DNA of 64,000 nucleotides from Ophiodon elongatus (GCA_016806645.1 JACSYO010001509.1:345001-409000), one strand, 5' to 3'. Counted from the stretch's first letter, positions 24,080-36,409 are shown. The notes: generated by a model not told the origin, from the sequence alone. Made by a program: numbers and translations.

Positions 24080-24940
24080 CAAACAGCAAGACAGAGAGGC
24101 CTTGAAAGCACTTTTCCTCCGTCCAGATGTTGGTGACATCTCCCAGGCCGTTCCCGCCTCACACAGACAGGCTAAGTCGCCCAGAGACGGCCGTCCAAAG
24201 GGAAATTACATGAGGAATAAGAGCCAGTTTGTGTGCTTTTTTTTTTTTTTTTTTCTCCACGCAGGCTTGAGGGAACAGTGGGGCGGGCGCTTTAATAGAC
24301 AGTGCGAGAGGTGGTGCGATGGCACTGGATCCATGGCAGCTGTTTCCTTCAATGTTTCATGCTCATAGCCACAGCTGCTCTCCAAATGAGAGTTAATATT
24401 GCAGGGGGGCCGTCCACCCTGGGTCGAGCCTTGTCGCATGGTCTGAATGTCAAACTCCGCCCAGCAGGGTGACACCGGCTCAAAGGACACGCTGTGTGTG
24501 TTTTTTCCCCCTCGCTCTCTCTCTCTCTCTCCTCACTCTCGATGTGTCTTTCTGCCTCATTGGATCTTTTTCCCCGAAGTAGACAAGGGTGAAATCTGTA
24601 TTTTTCATGGGCACACCGATGTGGTTTCAGCTTTAAATGAAAAATAAATGAGGAAATATAAGATGGTTGTCGAGTTGTAGCCGGGGTGTTGGCATTGGGA
24701 TTCGACTGGTGTGTGTCTATGGAGGCCATCACAAATATACTTATAGAGAAGGCAACTATTTCCCCCGGCTGAGGTTTGATTGATCTGATGCAAAGATTCT
24801 GTGTTTTATAGATACAGTTGGGTAACTGGGAAAACTTTTGGAAAAAAATGGACAACGGACTTTGACCCGGGTGACCGCTGTCCGTGTGAAACCAAAAGTA
24901 AACGTTGACTTTACACTTGTTACTTAACGTTTCTTAAGAA
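24074..24940. other. Unique DNA, possible regulatory content
   Basis: Contains a T run (24237-24254) and a CT run near 24516-24530. The rest is unique and moderately GC-rich; the 168-residue minus frame over 24349-24855 lacks coding character. Confidence 0.5.
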
Positions 24941-24949
24941 AGTCCGCTA

Positions 24950-25085
24950 AGGGCAGTTCTTATTTAATTTAAGCAAGTTAGATTGTTATAGTTGTTACAT
25001 TGTAGTTTTAACAGAAACCATGATCTTATTTAACTTTAACCAAGTAGTTTGTTGCTTAAACCCGAGCCAATCATTTCTCAGTGTT
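24950..25085. mobile_element. Possible fragment of a fish DNA element
   Basis: TTAACCAAGTAGTTTGTTGCTTAAACCCGAGCC resembles the CTAAGTAGCTTTGTTGCCTAAACC stretch at 36683. This phrase is typical of a common degenerate fish element. Only a fragment. Confidence 0.35.
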
Positions 25086-25219
25086 AGCCACATGGCAATG
25101 TGTTGATGAGAGAACACCAGGTCTTTGCAAAGGAAACTAATAGCCTCCTCGAAAATATGTTCAAAGAGAAACTCACATTACTACTGTTGTGTATAATAAT
25201 GTACTTTAGGTATTTTTGC

Positions 25220-25261
<42 letters not shown>
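25220..25261. repeat. (AT)n microsatellite
   Basis: TA-rich run, one C interruption. Confidence 0.95.
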
Positions 25262-25263
<2 letters not shown>

Positions 25264-25389
25264 CGGGAAAATGCAAACTATCTCTGTCATGGTTTTCATT
25301 TTCTTTGTTGAAATAGTCAGTAGAGATGACAAAATGATATGCTTACTCTCAATAAACAATAAAAAAACTGAATATTCTATAAAGTAAAG

Positions 25390-25574
25390 CGGGTTCTCTT
25401 CCAATCAGAAGATCGGCGAGGATTGGGAAAAGACCGGGCAGGACACTGAACCCCAATATGCTCCCGAAGGCTGTGCCATCGGTGTTTGAATGAGATAAGA
25501 TAAGAATGTGGGTGTGAATGGGTGAATGATGACACGCAGTGGAAAGACTAGAAGGTGCTATACAAGTCCATTTA
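25390..25574 (+). mobile_element. Fish SINE/LINE-type 3' relic
   Basis: Contains GGGCAGGACACTGAACCCC, GCTCCCGAAGGCTGTGCCATCGG, GTGTGAATGGGTGAATGATG, GAAAGACTAGAAGGTGCTAT and ACAAGTCCATTT, in the order found in a very common fish retroelement tail. Degenerate, no coding part. Confidence 0.6.
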
Positions 25575-25691
25575 ATATTAAAAAACAAACATTTTCTTTG
25601 GTATTTTTGTCATAAGCAGATGTGCGATGATGATTACTGGGTAACATATAGGTTGATACTGTCCAGTGTTCTTAATCCAACAATTGACGAT

Positions 25692-25727
<36 letters not shown>
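25692..25727. repeat. (GAT)12 microsatellite
   Basis: Perfect trinucleotide repeat. Confidence 0.95.
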
Positions 25728-25894
25728 TGCGTGTGCTTCATAACTTGGGTGTGAAATAATATATTGTAAAGGTTGCAAACTTAAATCTTTTGACCAGATT
25801 AAGACATTTCTATACGACCTCCGTCAAACAGAAGGAGCTTCCTGTCGGATTGGGTCAGGTCATTCCCACTGAGGTGGTTTCAAGAGGCCGTTTT

Positions 25895-25932
25895 GATGCT
25901 TTTATTCCGGATACATGTGGAATAAAAGCATC
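25895..25932. other. Perfect 14-bp stem-loop
   Basis: GATGCTTTTATTCC (25895-25908) and its exact reverse complement GGAATAAAAGCATC (25919-25932) flank a 10-base loop. See findings. Confidence 0.85.
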
Positions 25933-26214
25933 CATGTCAACACAGCCAGTGTCCCGCTCTCCCCACACACATAGCAGACCCGTGTTTCCTCCGTGCTGAT
26001 AATATCCGAGGTGATAGATGTAGGGTGCCCCTCGACTCTCTGTTGTGTCTCACTGCAGACGTCGGGCACCAGATCCCTTCGGACTGCCACGCACGCACTG
26101 TGGTGGCCGCGATGAGCATGATTTGAAGTGTCCTGTCTGCGGCGGTGCAGCTGCATAAAGGAAACAGCTGCTGAAATATCACAGGCGGCCCCCCCCCGTG
26201 TCTCCTGGTATCCA

Positions 26215-26215
<1 letters not shown>

Positions 26216-26273
<58 letters not shown>
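26216..26273. repeat. (CA)29 microsatellite
   Basis: Uninterrupted, followed within 20 bases by a (GA)-rich run (26290-26321). The long open frames over it are repeat translations. Confidence 0.95.
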
Positions 26274-26275
<2 letters not shown>

Positions 26276-26289
26276 GGCCAGCTCGGCCC

Positions 26290-26321
<32 letters not shown>

Positions 26322-26842
26322 GACACAACAAAGACATCTGCAAGATGGCCTCGGACACACACAACCCGACTGATGTGTGCGCACCGCTGTGATGTCGTCT
26401 TCGCTGGGTGGATGACAACTAGCCGCTGTGATGTGCTCTTCTCCGGGCTTCGTTCCACTCCTGCTGCTTTCTATTTGTGTTGTGTGGTGAAGGGCTGTCA
26501 CGCAAACGGAAAAGAATTGATGTTCAGAGTCTTTGTTTGGAGCATGAAGAGCGATTTCTGATGCTGCATCTCTCGTCTGGTTGAAGGATGGTCCAGGCGC
26601 TTCGACGGTCTCTCTGATTCCTGGTTGTTACCTCTGATGGTACGACCGACCTCCTGATGTCACTGCAGCTCTTGTGTGTTTTCATCTCAAGTCTAAATAA
26701 AACATTGTAAAATCATTGGTGCTGATCTTTACCATATGGTGTACAGCAAAAAGCAGATGGTCAAAGGCAAGTTCTGACTTGCGTCCACCTTAATCCAGAA
26801 CAGATACACAGGAGTAATTGATATCAAATCAATTTAGACTTA

Positions 26843-27440
26843 CCGGCCACCAGGGGGCGACTCCTCTGGTTGTATAGAAGTCAAAGCTTCATGTGTTAAA
26901 GCTGCATTCTCTCTCCTGACCACCAGGGGGCGACTCCTCTGGTTGTATAGAAGTCAAAGCTTCATGTGTTAAAGCTGCATTCTCTCCTGACCACCAGGGG
27001 GCGACTCCTCTGGTTGTATAGAAGTCTATAGAAAATGACTCTACTTCTCTCTTGATTTATTCCCTCAGTAAACATTGTAAACATGAGTTTATGTCTCAAT
27101 CTCTAGTTTCAAGTCTTCTTCAATACAGCATGATGTTCATTTAGTAAATTATGGTCCATTTAGAGTCAAACAGACCATAAAGCAGGGGACGCTTTAGGGC
27201 GGGGCTACAAGGTGATTGACAGGTCGCTACCCCATCAGAGCTGTATACGTCGTCTTTATGTCATTCCTCCCCGTTACAAATATACATTTCCGTTCCTCGG
27301 TTGCCCAAAAGCCAACATGGAGACGGTCGTAATCCAAGATGGCGACGGCAAAATCGCCGAACTCAAGGATTCAAAACATCAGTCCACAAACCAACGGATG
27401 GCGTCACGATGACTACGTCCACTTCTTATATAGTCTATGG
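26843..27440 (-). mobile_element. Family 1 interspersed element, copy D
   Basis: Minus-oriented. Three 73-bp-type units give three exact CCACCAGGGGGCGA cores on the plus strand (26847-26860, 26920-26933, 26991-27004). YY1-like CAAGATGGCGACGG near 27336; the CRE is mutated (GGCGTCA). The TATA-like end reads CTTATATAGTCTATGG at 27425-27440. The element starts inside the repeat unit, so the GAGCCGG end is missing. Confidence 0.85.
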
Positions 27441-28583
27441 TTGAATCCACCATTCTCATATGTTTTTACACTACGGTTAGACAATACGTTTCTTTTACCT
27501 TCTTATGTACAAGCTAAAAACTAAAAACTTAAGGTTGTATTATGTTTGTCGAGGTCATCTTACAATTATTACTCACTATTTAACACAATATGTAGAATTC
27601 AAATACTTTGCACTAAAATGTCAAGATTAGGACCTGAACCCATTAACATTGCTAAATAGCCACATTAATACATACATTGGCTTTCAACTGTTACTCTTCA
27701 TGATACTCTGCTTAGCTGGATGATTGCATTATGACCCCTAAAGGGATAACAATGAAAAACAAGAATACATCACCAAACATCTGGTTACTGTCAGTTCATG
27801 CTTCATGTCCCATCACACTATATCATAGCCCAGATATAATAAAGGTTATGTTTCTCCAGGAAACCTCATCAGCTGTTTAATTCTCAGTGGGAGTTTTAGG
27901 TTCCTGTAGTCTTTCAGCTTTCACAATACCATCTTATCACACTTTGAAGGGAAACAGAAACCTCCGCCAAGTTATTCCTCATACTCACCCACACACCTGT
28001 TGCGTTACAGCTCCTTGGGGTATGTGCCACACTGCTGACGATGAAAAATGGGAAGTCAATGGCATATGGATCCCATTTGAGCAGCCCTGGTGGAGTTGAG
28101 CTCCACCAGATGTTTTGGCAATCCGACATGCTGAAAGGTGGAGTGTGTTGTTTGACAGATGACCCCCACGGTCCATTCAAGCCAGCGACTTCAATAATCT
28201 CCCAAAAATTATTTCACGCATATAGGTTCAACTCACTCAGCAGGTGTAGCTTTTCTGTCTGAGAAAACAGGTCAGTTCACGCCTCCTCCCATGCATTTAC
28301 ATCAAAGCATCAGTCCGCATTACAAAGGGTTATTTACTTGAATACAGCTTATTTAAAATATCTAATGTATCAAACATACAATACAATACCAGAGGCAAAG
28401 GTGTTGCACATTTGAATCCAATTTAGGGTTTAAAAAGTTTTTATACGAGGTAAAAGCACTCTATCTCTGGCAGCCATATTATTGGAGGTCTCAGGTCTGT
28501 TAGACTGTTACTTTTCAGTCATGCAACCTTCACAAAGGTAGCGCTCAGTGGAAACACTGCTTAAGGTGCAACACACTACAAGG
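27441..28583. other. Intergenic DNA, no gene seen
   Basis: Unique sequence, AT-rich. Three overlapping open frames near 27900-28260 lack codon bias and I do not support them. Confidence 0.55.
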
Positions 28584-28700
28584 TCCAAATATGGTCACTT
28601 CCGTTCATTGGTCGCAAAAATCCAAGATGGCGACGGCCAAAAACGCCGAACTTGAGGCTTCAAAACGGCGGTCCACAAACCAGTCGGTGACGTCGGTCTG
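28584..28700 (-). mobile_element. Family 1 element fragment (copy H)
   Basis: Only the end of the element with the YY1-like motif (CAAGATGGCGACGGC near 28622) and a mutated CRE (TGACGTCG) remains. No 73-bp unit, so no CTCF-like core. Confidence 0.75.
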
Positions 28701-28849
28701 ATCTAAATGTATAACTTCCCGAAAGAATTGTCAATCCATATTTCATTGTGTGTATATTGTGCTGGTGCAGTAACCTATAAACTGGCCTGTTTGTCAGAGA
28801 TGTATCAATGGGACCTGTACACTGTGTCTGTGTCCTAGACGACCATTTG

Positions 28850-29290
28850 TCTCCCGTCTGGTAATCTCTCCATGCTACCTCTCACATATGGCCTTCTTCA
28901 AAGAACCAGTTCTCCATTGGAGCCGGTTTCCCATCTGGCAAAGTCACATCGAGCCTCTCAGAGCAGAGCTCGCAGGGTGACGCTGAGCTATATCAACAGT
29001 GACAAAAGTCTATTGAATAATTATCTTTGGAATTAATACATTAGCCCGAACTTAAGTAAATGTCAGCGGATCGGGATATCTGCGAATGAGAGGGCGAGCG
29101 GAGGAGGAATGTGAGGGACGCTGCGCTTCATTAATCCCGTCCTCCAAGTAATGTAGGCAGATGAAATGATTCTTACAGAGAGCTGTCATTACAATCACAC
29201 TGCGACGGCGAATTAGATATCTGAAATGACCAATCTTCTTAACTAGATGGGGGGCAGGCAATTAACTTATTCAGTGCCGATTACCTCCAA
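28850..29290. promoter_or_regulatory. Candidate conserved noncoding element
   Basis: Dense unique sequence with TTGAATAATTATCTTTGGAATTAATAC, CATTAATCCCGTCC (an OTX/PITX-like TAATCC), ATTAGATATCTGAAATGACC and CAATTAACTTATTCAGTG. No repeats and no coding frame. This is among the more enhancer-like stretches of the window. Inference only. Confidence 0.4.
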
Positions 29291-29795
29291 GAAGGATTTC
29301 TATCCTGTTGACACACAGAATATCACATACGAGGAATTTGACTCCGGTATTTTCTCCCTGTACAGAAATAGACAGAACAGCTAGGAAGAAGGACAAAAAA
29401 GCTGGACAATTAAAGTTAAAGACAGGTGTATATCTGAATATTATACACCAGCCACTTTAATAGGTACACCTTGCTCGCACCAGGTTTTATGTGCAAATGA
29501 ATAAAGAAAGGCTCAAGATCCGTCTCGATACCAAACACGCTCCTTCTTCCTTCAGCCATCATGTCTTGGTCGGAGACACTCGACGGCGCTTTTGTTGTTT
29601 GAATGCAAACAACACGACAACAGCGGCGAGAAGCTGACAGTACAACAGTGATGCTCTTTGATGAAACACAAATGTGTGTAGAAGAGAGAAACTGATCCCA
29701 TTGATGCTGGAATCGATCTTTAGAATGAGACGAAGGGAATCTGTAGAGTTTATGTTTTCCAATTGATCAACCCCGCCTCCCTTTGGCCAAACAGG

Positions 29796-29842
<47 letters not shown>

Positions 29843-31388
29843 AATCAATCTCCTCTATCATCTGGCTGTATCTACCTACCTATCTTGCTAGTTTAAGGAC
29901 AATGTACACAGCTTCTCACTACCAACTCATCAAATACCGAGGCACCGAGGCAACCTTTAGCGCCTTTCAACTAAACTCCACTGTGAGCACATCCGCGCCA
30001 TTATTAGACTGTCAGACCAACTTAGGGTGTATAAAGAGCGAGAAAGTCCACATCGGGAGGGTGGTAGCGGATGACGGACGGCGCTTTTTTAAAGGTTAGA
30101 AAGCATGCGGTGAGAAGATTTAACTTGAATGGCTAAAAAGGGAATAGTCTGCGTCAGTACAATCATGCAGAGTTAACCCCACAGTGCAACGTGATTGATA
30201 TTTCCTGTGACACGAACATCAGCTTGTCGTGAGCTGAACTGAGTCTCACACACACCCGAACCAGACCCTGCTCGATAAAAAAGAAAAAAAGTGTGTTTAC
30301 ATTATTCACTGGTATGAATAAATCACTCCCAACTCCTGATTGTGCAGCATATGTGAGGCCTAAGTCGTGTTCATCTGCCATTCCAAACATCTGTTTAGCC
30401 ACCGCCTCAGCAGTGACCGAGCCTGAGCCGCTGGGACTCGAGGATGAAATATAGATGACAAGTATGGAAAAGAAAAAACACAGAAGTGAGTTCAGGGCGG
30501 TGGGTTATTGATGATCCTCCATCCTGTCTCTGGAGCTGCTCTCCCTCTTACTTTGTTTCCCAAAACTTCTCCATATTACATGATGGTTCCATTGTCAGAG
30601 AGGCTTCTTAGGTTTCTGATTACACTTTAGTATTAGCTGCACGCAGTGCTGCTCATCTATAATACACATTATAATTGTGGAATGCGTTGTACGTGATGCT
30701 GAATCTAAACTCTTTGTGAAACAAAGATTATCTTGTGTTTACTGTCCATAAAAACTACAGAAACATGGACTTAATCAAAGATGCTCTATGACAAAAGATG
30801 AGGCATTACAAGCTGCGCTAACGGTATGGAATGGTACACACTTCCTGTCTTCTAGAGTTTAGTTTATACTCGCCGTAGTGAAGCCGGCACGAGGCGCTTG
30901 GTCATGCATCTCTGAATCTTTGAATCTTGGTGCGCCGCACGCGATCACGTGACTGTCATGAATAGTTCACTGATGACACCACTATTAACTTGTTTTGGGA
31001 TTATGCAAAGAAGGCCAATTTGCTTTTAAATGCTTTAGAAAGAAGAGGTCTTAAAAATCTTCATTTACAGGATATTCAACCTTTGTTTCTTTACGATGCA
31101 TGTAACACTTGTTTCTTCACAGGGTTTGTACAGAGGCAATAAAGTAGTTTATGAATACGAGATATGAGTTTACAAACAATGACAACGTATGGTGGAGTGC
31201 AACAGCTTGTCAAGCTATGCAAGATCATTAGTCACCAAAGATGGAGAAGTCAACCAAAACACATTGACTCTCCAGATCCGTGTGATGTTAGTCAGTAGAA
31301 AACATTACCGAGTGGTCCAGTATTTAGTGTCCAGATATAAACGTGCGTCTGGAGGAGAAACCCAGCATGTAACGTGACACCAGAGAGA
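29291..31388. other. Intergenic DNA with a (TATC)n
   Basis: Unique DNA with a TATC microsatellite at 29796-29846. No coding frame supported. Confidence 0.55.
29796..29846. repeat. (TATC)n microsatellite
   Basis: About twelve units, ending in TCAATCAATC. Confidence 0.95.
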
Positions 31389-31505
31389 CGTCACGAGCTT
31401 TAAGTCTCCAGATGATCAACTCTGTTCTCTGTTCATGAACACAACGTCACAAGCTTTAAGTCTCCAGATGATCAACTCTGTTCTCTGTTCATGAACACAA
31501 CGTCA
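31389..31505. repeat. 56-bp tandem duplication
   Basis: Two copies of a 56-bp unit starting CGTCACGAGCTTTAAG, differing at one base (G/A), plus the first five bases of a third. Near-identity implies a recent event. Confidence 0.9.
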
Positions 31506-31593
31506 GAGACCCAGAGGTTTACCTTCAGTGACTTTCAAAACACAGCCTAGTGGTCGGCAACACGTTTAACCGCTCGCGGCCAAAGACCACGCC

Positions 31594-31759
31594 GGTGTTT
31601 CGGTTTACCCAGTGACCGTGTTAACTGGTGGCTCTCAGGTGAATGCGTCTGTGGTTGCTCGCAGTGTGTGTTTATTATCTACCAACCATTTACGTAACTA
31701 ACGGACGCATTCGGCTGAAAGTCACCAGTTAACACGGTCACTCGTTAAACTGAAACACC
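31594..31759. repeat. Foldback: 56-bp imperfect inverted repeat
   Basis: The left arm 31594-31649 (GGTGTTTCGGTTTACCC...GAATGCGTC) pairs with the right arm 31704-31759 (GACGCATTCGG...AACTGAAACACC), with about six mismatches. The 54-base loop is AT-rich. Arms include CAGTGACCGTGTTAACTGGTG. It could be a foldback or MITE-like element, or a transcribed hairpin. Confidence 0.85.
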
Positions 31760-32280
31760 TGTTGTGATCCTGTCTGAATCCTGTAGAACTTGAATTTCCG
31801 CTGTTGGAATATCGACTCTGACAACCGAACCCGAAGCAACCAGACGTTTTGATGCTGTGAACATTTTTAATTCAATGTTTAAAGCTCTATAACTCGTCTG
31901 GATGTCTGGGGGGAAACCACACTTCTGTTGCTAACATGTGCACGTACATTTATGATGATGTCGGCTGTAAAAGGATCTGTAGACCAAGGACCTGCCGCTA
32001 GTCTCCTTAAAGAGGACTTTCTGAACCGCCTCGTTGCAATGGAGACGATCATTCTAGATCCTCCATATTTGATTATCCTCATCATTTCAATCCCCAAAAT
32101 ACCATTTAAAAGTCATTGCATTGATCCAAAAGCCAAAAGGGACAAGCAGCTGAAAGATAATGTGTTGTGCAGAATTTCCCTGAGCAAAAATAAAGAGGAA
32201 AAAATAAATAAAACACCATCTATTCTTCGAGAATATTCCAGGAGGGGCAAGAAACAACGTGGACCTGATCCCAGAAGATA
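31760..32280. other. Intergenic DNA, no gene seen
   Basis: The 117-residue plus frame 31928-32281 has no coding bias and no recognisable family, and I leave it out as a gene. Confidence 0.5.
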
Positions 32281-32600
32281 AAACTCAAATGAGGCAGACG
32301 TCCTCCTGGCTCAGTCTGCAGTGTTAATCTATCTCGATTAAGTTGTCTTGATCCTGTTCAAAGTGTGACCCTCCTCCATACAGCAGCAGGTGCTGAGGCA
32401 AGTGAAATGGCCGCGGATGATTGATGCCTTTTCAATTAGTCACAATGTGAGACCTTCACATGTCAGTCTCCCTTCCTTATTAATGACATGCCGCGTTAAT
32501 ACTGGGTGTGTTACTGAGCCCTCTGAGTGAGGTTTCTAATTAATGTGCACGGCCTTTAAGACATAAGACGACCGAGGAATCATCTGAAAGGAGCTTGAGG
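32281..32600. promoter_or_regulatory. Candidate conserved noncoding element
   Basis: GATTGATGCCTTTTCAATTAG, CTTATTAATGACATG and TTTCTAATTAATGTGCACGG lie within 160 bases of unique DNA. The TAATTA/CAATTA density fits homeodomain-bound enhancers. Inference only. Confidence 0.35.
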
Positions 32601-33199
32601 TGTTTCATTTATATATTTATGTCCTTCATTATCTACATGTACTAGCTCATACATACACTTTCAAAGATTCCTGTTTCCACTGAAGCTAGAGTTGCCATGT
32701 TCTACTTATAATTTATTAATTATATTTGGTTTAAATGAAATGAACCCCCCCAGATGTGACATTTGATTAAAGAAGAAAAAGTTAAATTTGATCTGTCCCT
32801 GAGGCATCATATAATCGTGAGTACAAAAGAGATGTCTCTGATGCATCAACATTAAGACTTGCTTTTAATACCCATTACTTTAAAACATGTATATTCTAGG
32901 TAATTTGATTTTGTGTCAAAATTAAAGGACACATTTTTGTTACGGTTAAATCCAAAGACCCTCAATGACGTGTGTTGTGTGTGTGCCATAGAGCTCCACT
33001 GTTGTCCAAAGAACTATTAAAAACACATCACTGTTGCACTGGGTGACATGCTCCTTCATTATGAACATGGTCATCAGTGCTTGAAGTGAAAAAAAAAAGA
33101 AAGAAATGGCGGTACTCCCCTTTATTCACATGTTGCCGTGTGTATCGGCCGGTTGCAGAAATCATCATCACATTCTGAATTTCTTCGGTGAATAACAGC
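32601..33199. other. AT-rich DNA, no gene seen
   Basis: Unique AT-rich sequence. Confidence 0.6.
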
Positions 33200-33550
33200 G
33201 TTTGTTGCTACACCTATACGAAAAAAAGGGAACGCACTGGAATCCGTAGATATCCCACGAAAACAAATGTAATGAAATCCACGTGTTCATTAACAAGATA
33301 GTATAAAGTCTGCAGAAACCCCAAAAAGAGGGTTGGCGGGATGTGAGGTAGATCTTTCAGCTCAGGCCGCTGTTCTTTTTTGTAGAGACGGAAGTTTATT
33401 TTGAAAAGATTGAGTGCACGTAACGAGGAGGAAAGTGACGCGAGTTGCTGGACTTTCGTCGGAAAACGCACAAAAAAAATTATTAACTTTTCGTAAGACA
33501 TCACACAAAATGCTGTATCAGGATACGTTGATAACTGACGTAGTATAAAG
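33200..33550. mobile_element. Family 2 non-autonomous element, copy 1
   Basis: CCGTAGATATCCCACGAAAAC near 33244 and, near its other end, GGAAGTTTATTTTGAAAAGATTG, GACGCGAGTTGCTGGACTTT, GGAAAACGCAC and AGGATACGTTG. The same phrases recur at 33890-34080 and 36430-36830. This fits a fish DNA element that is widely scattered and degenerate. No open frame. Confidence 0.6.
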
Positions 33551-33605
33551 GACTTTCACCCAGCAGACCACTGTTTGTGTCCAGTGTGATGTTTTGTTAC
33601 GTAAC

Positions 33606-33830
33606 TTCCGTACTTAAAGGGACAGTTCACCCCCAAAATCAAAAATACATAATTTCTTCTCTTACCTGTGGTGCTATCTAGATTGTTTAGGTGTGGGTCG
33701 CCTAGTTTTGGAGATATCCTAATAGTTCTTTTGTCAGAGTGCTCAAAACAAAGTCTGTGGATTATCTTGAATAACCGGGTCATGATTTCTAGAAAGAGAT
33801 ATTGTTGTTGAGTTTTTCTTTTAGGAGAAA
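33606..33830 (+). mobile_element. Element starting GGGACAGTTCACCC
   Basis: AAGGGACAGTTCACCCCCAA, TTACCTGTGGTGCTATCTAG, TTTGGAGATATCC, GTCTGTGGATTATCTTG and CGGGTCATGATTTCTAGAAA occur in the order of a common fish DNA element I know from this class of genome. The copy is internally deleted and is inserted between two family 2 stretches. Confidence 0.7.
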
Positions 33831-33869
33831 GCCCATTCGTGCGCCCATGTGAAACAAGGAGTCACGTAG

Positions 33870-34090
33870 ATTTATTTGTCACGTAAATTCCATTGTTAAG
33901 TAAGGTCACTTTCGTAGTTCTTTTATTCCAAACCACGATCTTTTCCTAAACCTAACAGAAGTTTATTTTGAAAAGATTGTGTGCATGTAACGAGGGTAAT
34001 TTGACGCGAGTTACTGGACTTTTATAGGAAAACGCACGAAAAATTAAGAATTACTTCTTTGTTCCATAACATGTTGTATGAGAAAACATT
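33870..34090. mobile_element. Family 2 element, copy 2 (partial)
   Basis: TTTTCCTAAACCTAACAGAAG, GTTTATTTTGAAAAGATTGTG, GACGCGAGTTACTGGACTTT and GGAAAACGCACG match copy 1. Confidence 0.6.
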
Positions 34091-34263
34091 AAACAAATAA
34101 ACAGCCCTGCATTAAAATGTGCTTTCATAAAGGTTATAATCAGTTTTTTTGTTTAAATAGTCTTCAAAAGGTGTGATTCAACTTCATGGTCATTTTTAGA
34201 GGCTGAAGTTTGTGGTGCTGTTGAATTATACCAACATGTATTTCTCCTTGTATACTGTATATA

Positions 34264-34449
34264 AACTATGATGTAGTTCATATAATTAATCATATAAGAA
34301 CTAACACATAAATAAATTGTATTGCAACTATGATATAGTTCATATAATTAATCATATAAGAACTAATACATACATAAATTGTATTGCAACTATGATATAG
34401 TTCATATAATTAATCACATAAGAACTAACACATAAATAAATTGTATTGC
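34264..34449. repeat. 62-bp tandem triplicate
   Basis: Exactly three copies of a 62-bp AT-rich unit (AACTATGATATAGTTCATAT...ATTGTATTGC), starting at 34264, 34326 and 34388, over 90% alike. Each unit contains TATGATATAGTTCATA, a near-palindrome. Confidence 0.95.
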
Positions 34450-36405
34450 ATGCGTCTATTCACAAAAGCAGCATGTCGAGTTGCTCTTCTCCAGTTTCAT
34501 ACAGAACGTTCTGCTTATTTTAATCTCGTTAAGTTTCCAATACAAGAAGACATTTCATGTATGTTTTTCAGGCATTACGGTATTAAGAATATATACGAGA
34601 AACAGGATAAGCTGCAGAGTCGCCCTCCAGTGATTTCCGCTCAACCACTCGCTGCCTCAAGAACTAAGCCGTGTAGCAGATTTTCATTTGGGTCCTCATC
34701 GTCAACATCGGTGACCTGATAGCCACCGATCCTCCAGTGTAAGTTTGGAGGTCACGTCAAGTTTGGTCACGCAATTGGAGATTACGACAATATCTTTAGA
34801 CGAATAAAATACACAGGATTATAAAAGCGCATACACTACAAATGAAAACGCATATGTGTTCTCAGTGCGTACCACATGTTGGATAATTCCCAAAGAGACA
34901 CCTCTGACCTCTATACAGCCCCCGGCTGAACTCTCTGAGGGCGCAGACTACTTCTTAATGAATCAAGACCTCAAGACTTCCATTGGCTCCAATCCCCTTC
35001 AGGCAGAATGTGTGTGTTAGTCATACATTCAGGAAAAAAGCAGCAGTTCATCACGACATGTGACCAACAAGCAGAGCATCAATCTGCACAAACGATCAGT
35101 TTTCTATGCTGTCATAGGGAGTTTGATCAGAAGAACAGGCTAATCAATGCAATATAAATATAATCACTTAGCTAATTGTTTAGCTGCGAATGTACTTTAA
35201 AGATTTTGGAACTTTTTGTATTGCTGCTCAAGAAAGAATTTTTTTTTCAAATACAAGAATGACAAAACAATGTATATCCTTTTCTTAATTAATTGTCTTT
35301 TATTCTCACAAAAACACAATATATTCAGACTAAACATGGATGAAGACGCTGAGAACTCTGTCTCAAAAACCTTATTTTTTTAATCTTATCTTATAATAAA
35401 TAATTAAATGTTATTTTCCTGGTGCGAAGGGGCTTAACAACTAATCCAAATGTTTGGGCAACTGAGTAAATTGTTGCATGTTTGAGCTGGATTCAGAAGT
35501 ACCAGTAAGTTGGTAATTTCCTGAAAATGAGCTACAGTAAGACACTCTTAATATCTTTATTCTTTTTTTTTTGCCATATTAGAGGCATGATTTTCGATTG
35601 TCATTCCGACCAGCAACATGGTGTTAATTGTGATCAGATTAGTGGAGCTGTAATTAATAGTGTGTTATGATTTTATACTGTTCTGAGACGTAAAGCAACG
35701 AAGCAGTTTTACTAGAAATAGACACGGTATAAAATGCAGTATAAATGCTGGTACTGGAGGAGGGCGGTGGTCTTTGTTTAGGAGGACTTAGAAATGTTAC
35801 ACATGGCACCTGATTGCGATAACGAGTGCCATTTCACTTGACGTCTGCTGCTTTGGGGTTGCAAAAAAAAAAAAAAAGAAAAAAAGAGGAAACATTCAGT
35901 CGTGATGTGATGAAGCGAAGGCTTCATATCAGCGACCGTGTTTCTCTGTGAATGGAGGGTGGCGTGGATGAGGTCAACCTGCGCCCAGGGGCCTCCTCAG
36001 GTGAGAAGATGTCAAGGGGATCGAGAGCCGGAGATGGATTTCTTCCCCGCAGAGCCGTTCGGACCCCGAGGGGGCACTCTCACTTTGTCTTAATGTCATT
36101 CTCTTTCATCCGTCCGGTCAGGTGAGATGATGGAGGCTGTCCTGACCAATTGTCCCGAAAAGGATTTGATAGAAGAGCGAGTCAATGAGAAGGAGAAACA
36201 TACTGTAATATATACGCAGAGGAAAATATTCAGTCACTGGGGGGGGGAGACAGTCGGATGGTAGCTGGTTGTGGACTAGAGGTATAGTTGTTGCCTTTTA
36301 TCGCAGTAAAATGACGGGATATCTGTTGAAATATATCTTTTATTTGAACCAGGGATTGTGTAAATTGATCTTAAATATACACTTCTACTAATTCTGCATT
36401 GTCAG
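34450..36405. other. Intergenic DNA, no gene seen
   Basis: Unique AT-rich DNA with A/T runs near 35560 and 35862. 35930-36180 is less AT-rich and has CTCCTCAGGTGAGAAG and CCGGTCAGGTGAGATG, both splice-donor-like, but no coding frame precedes them. No gene supported. Confidence 0.5.
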
Positions 36406-36409
36406 GTTC

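Noticed and set aside
31928..32281. 117-residue plus frame ending KKQRGPDPRR
   Set aside because: No codon bias, no recognised domain and no supporting signals; treated as chance.
35930..36180. Possible exon with two splice-donor-like words
   Set aside because: No open frame with coding bias joins a plausible acceptor to either donor.
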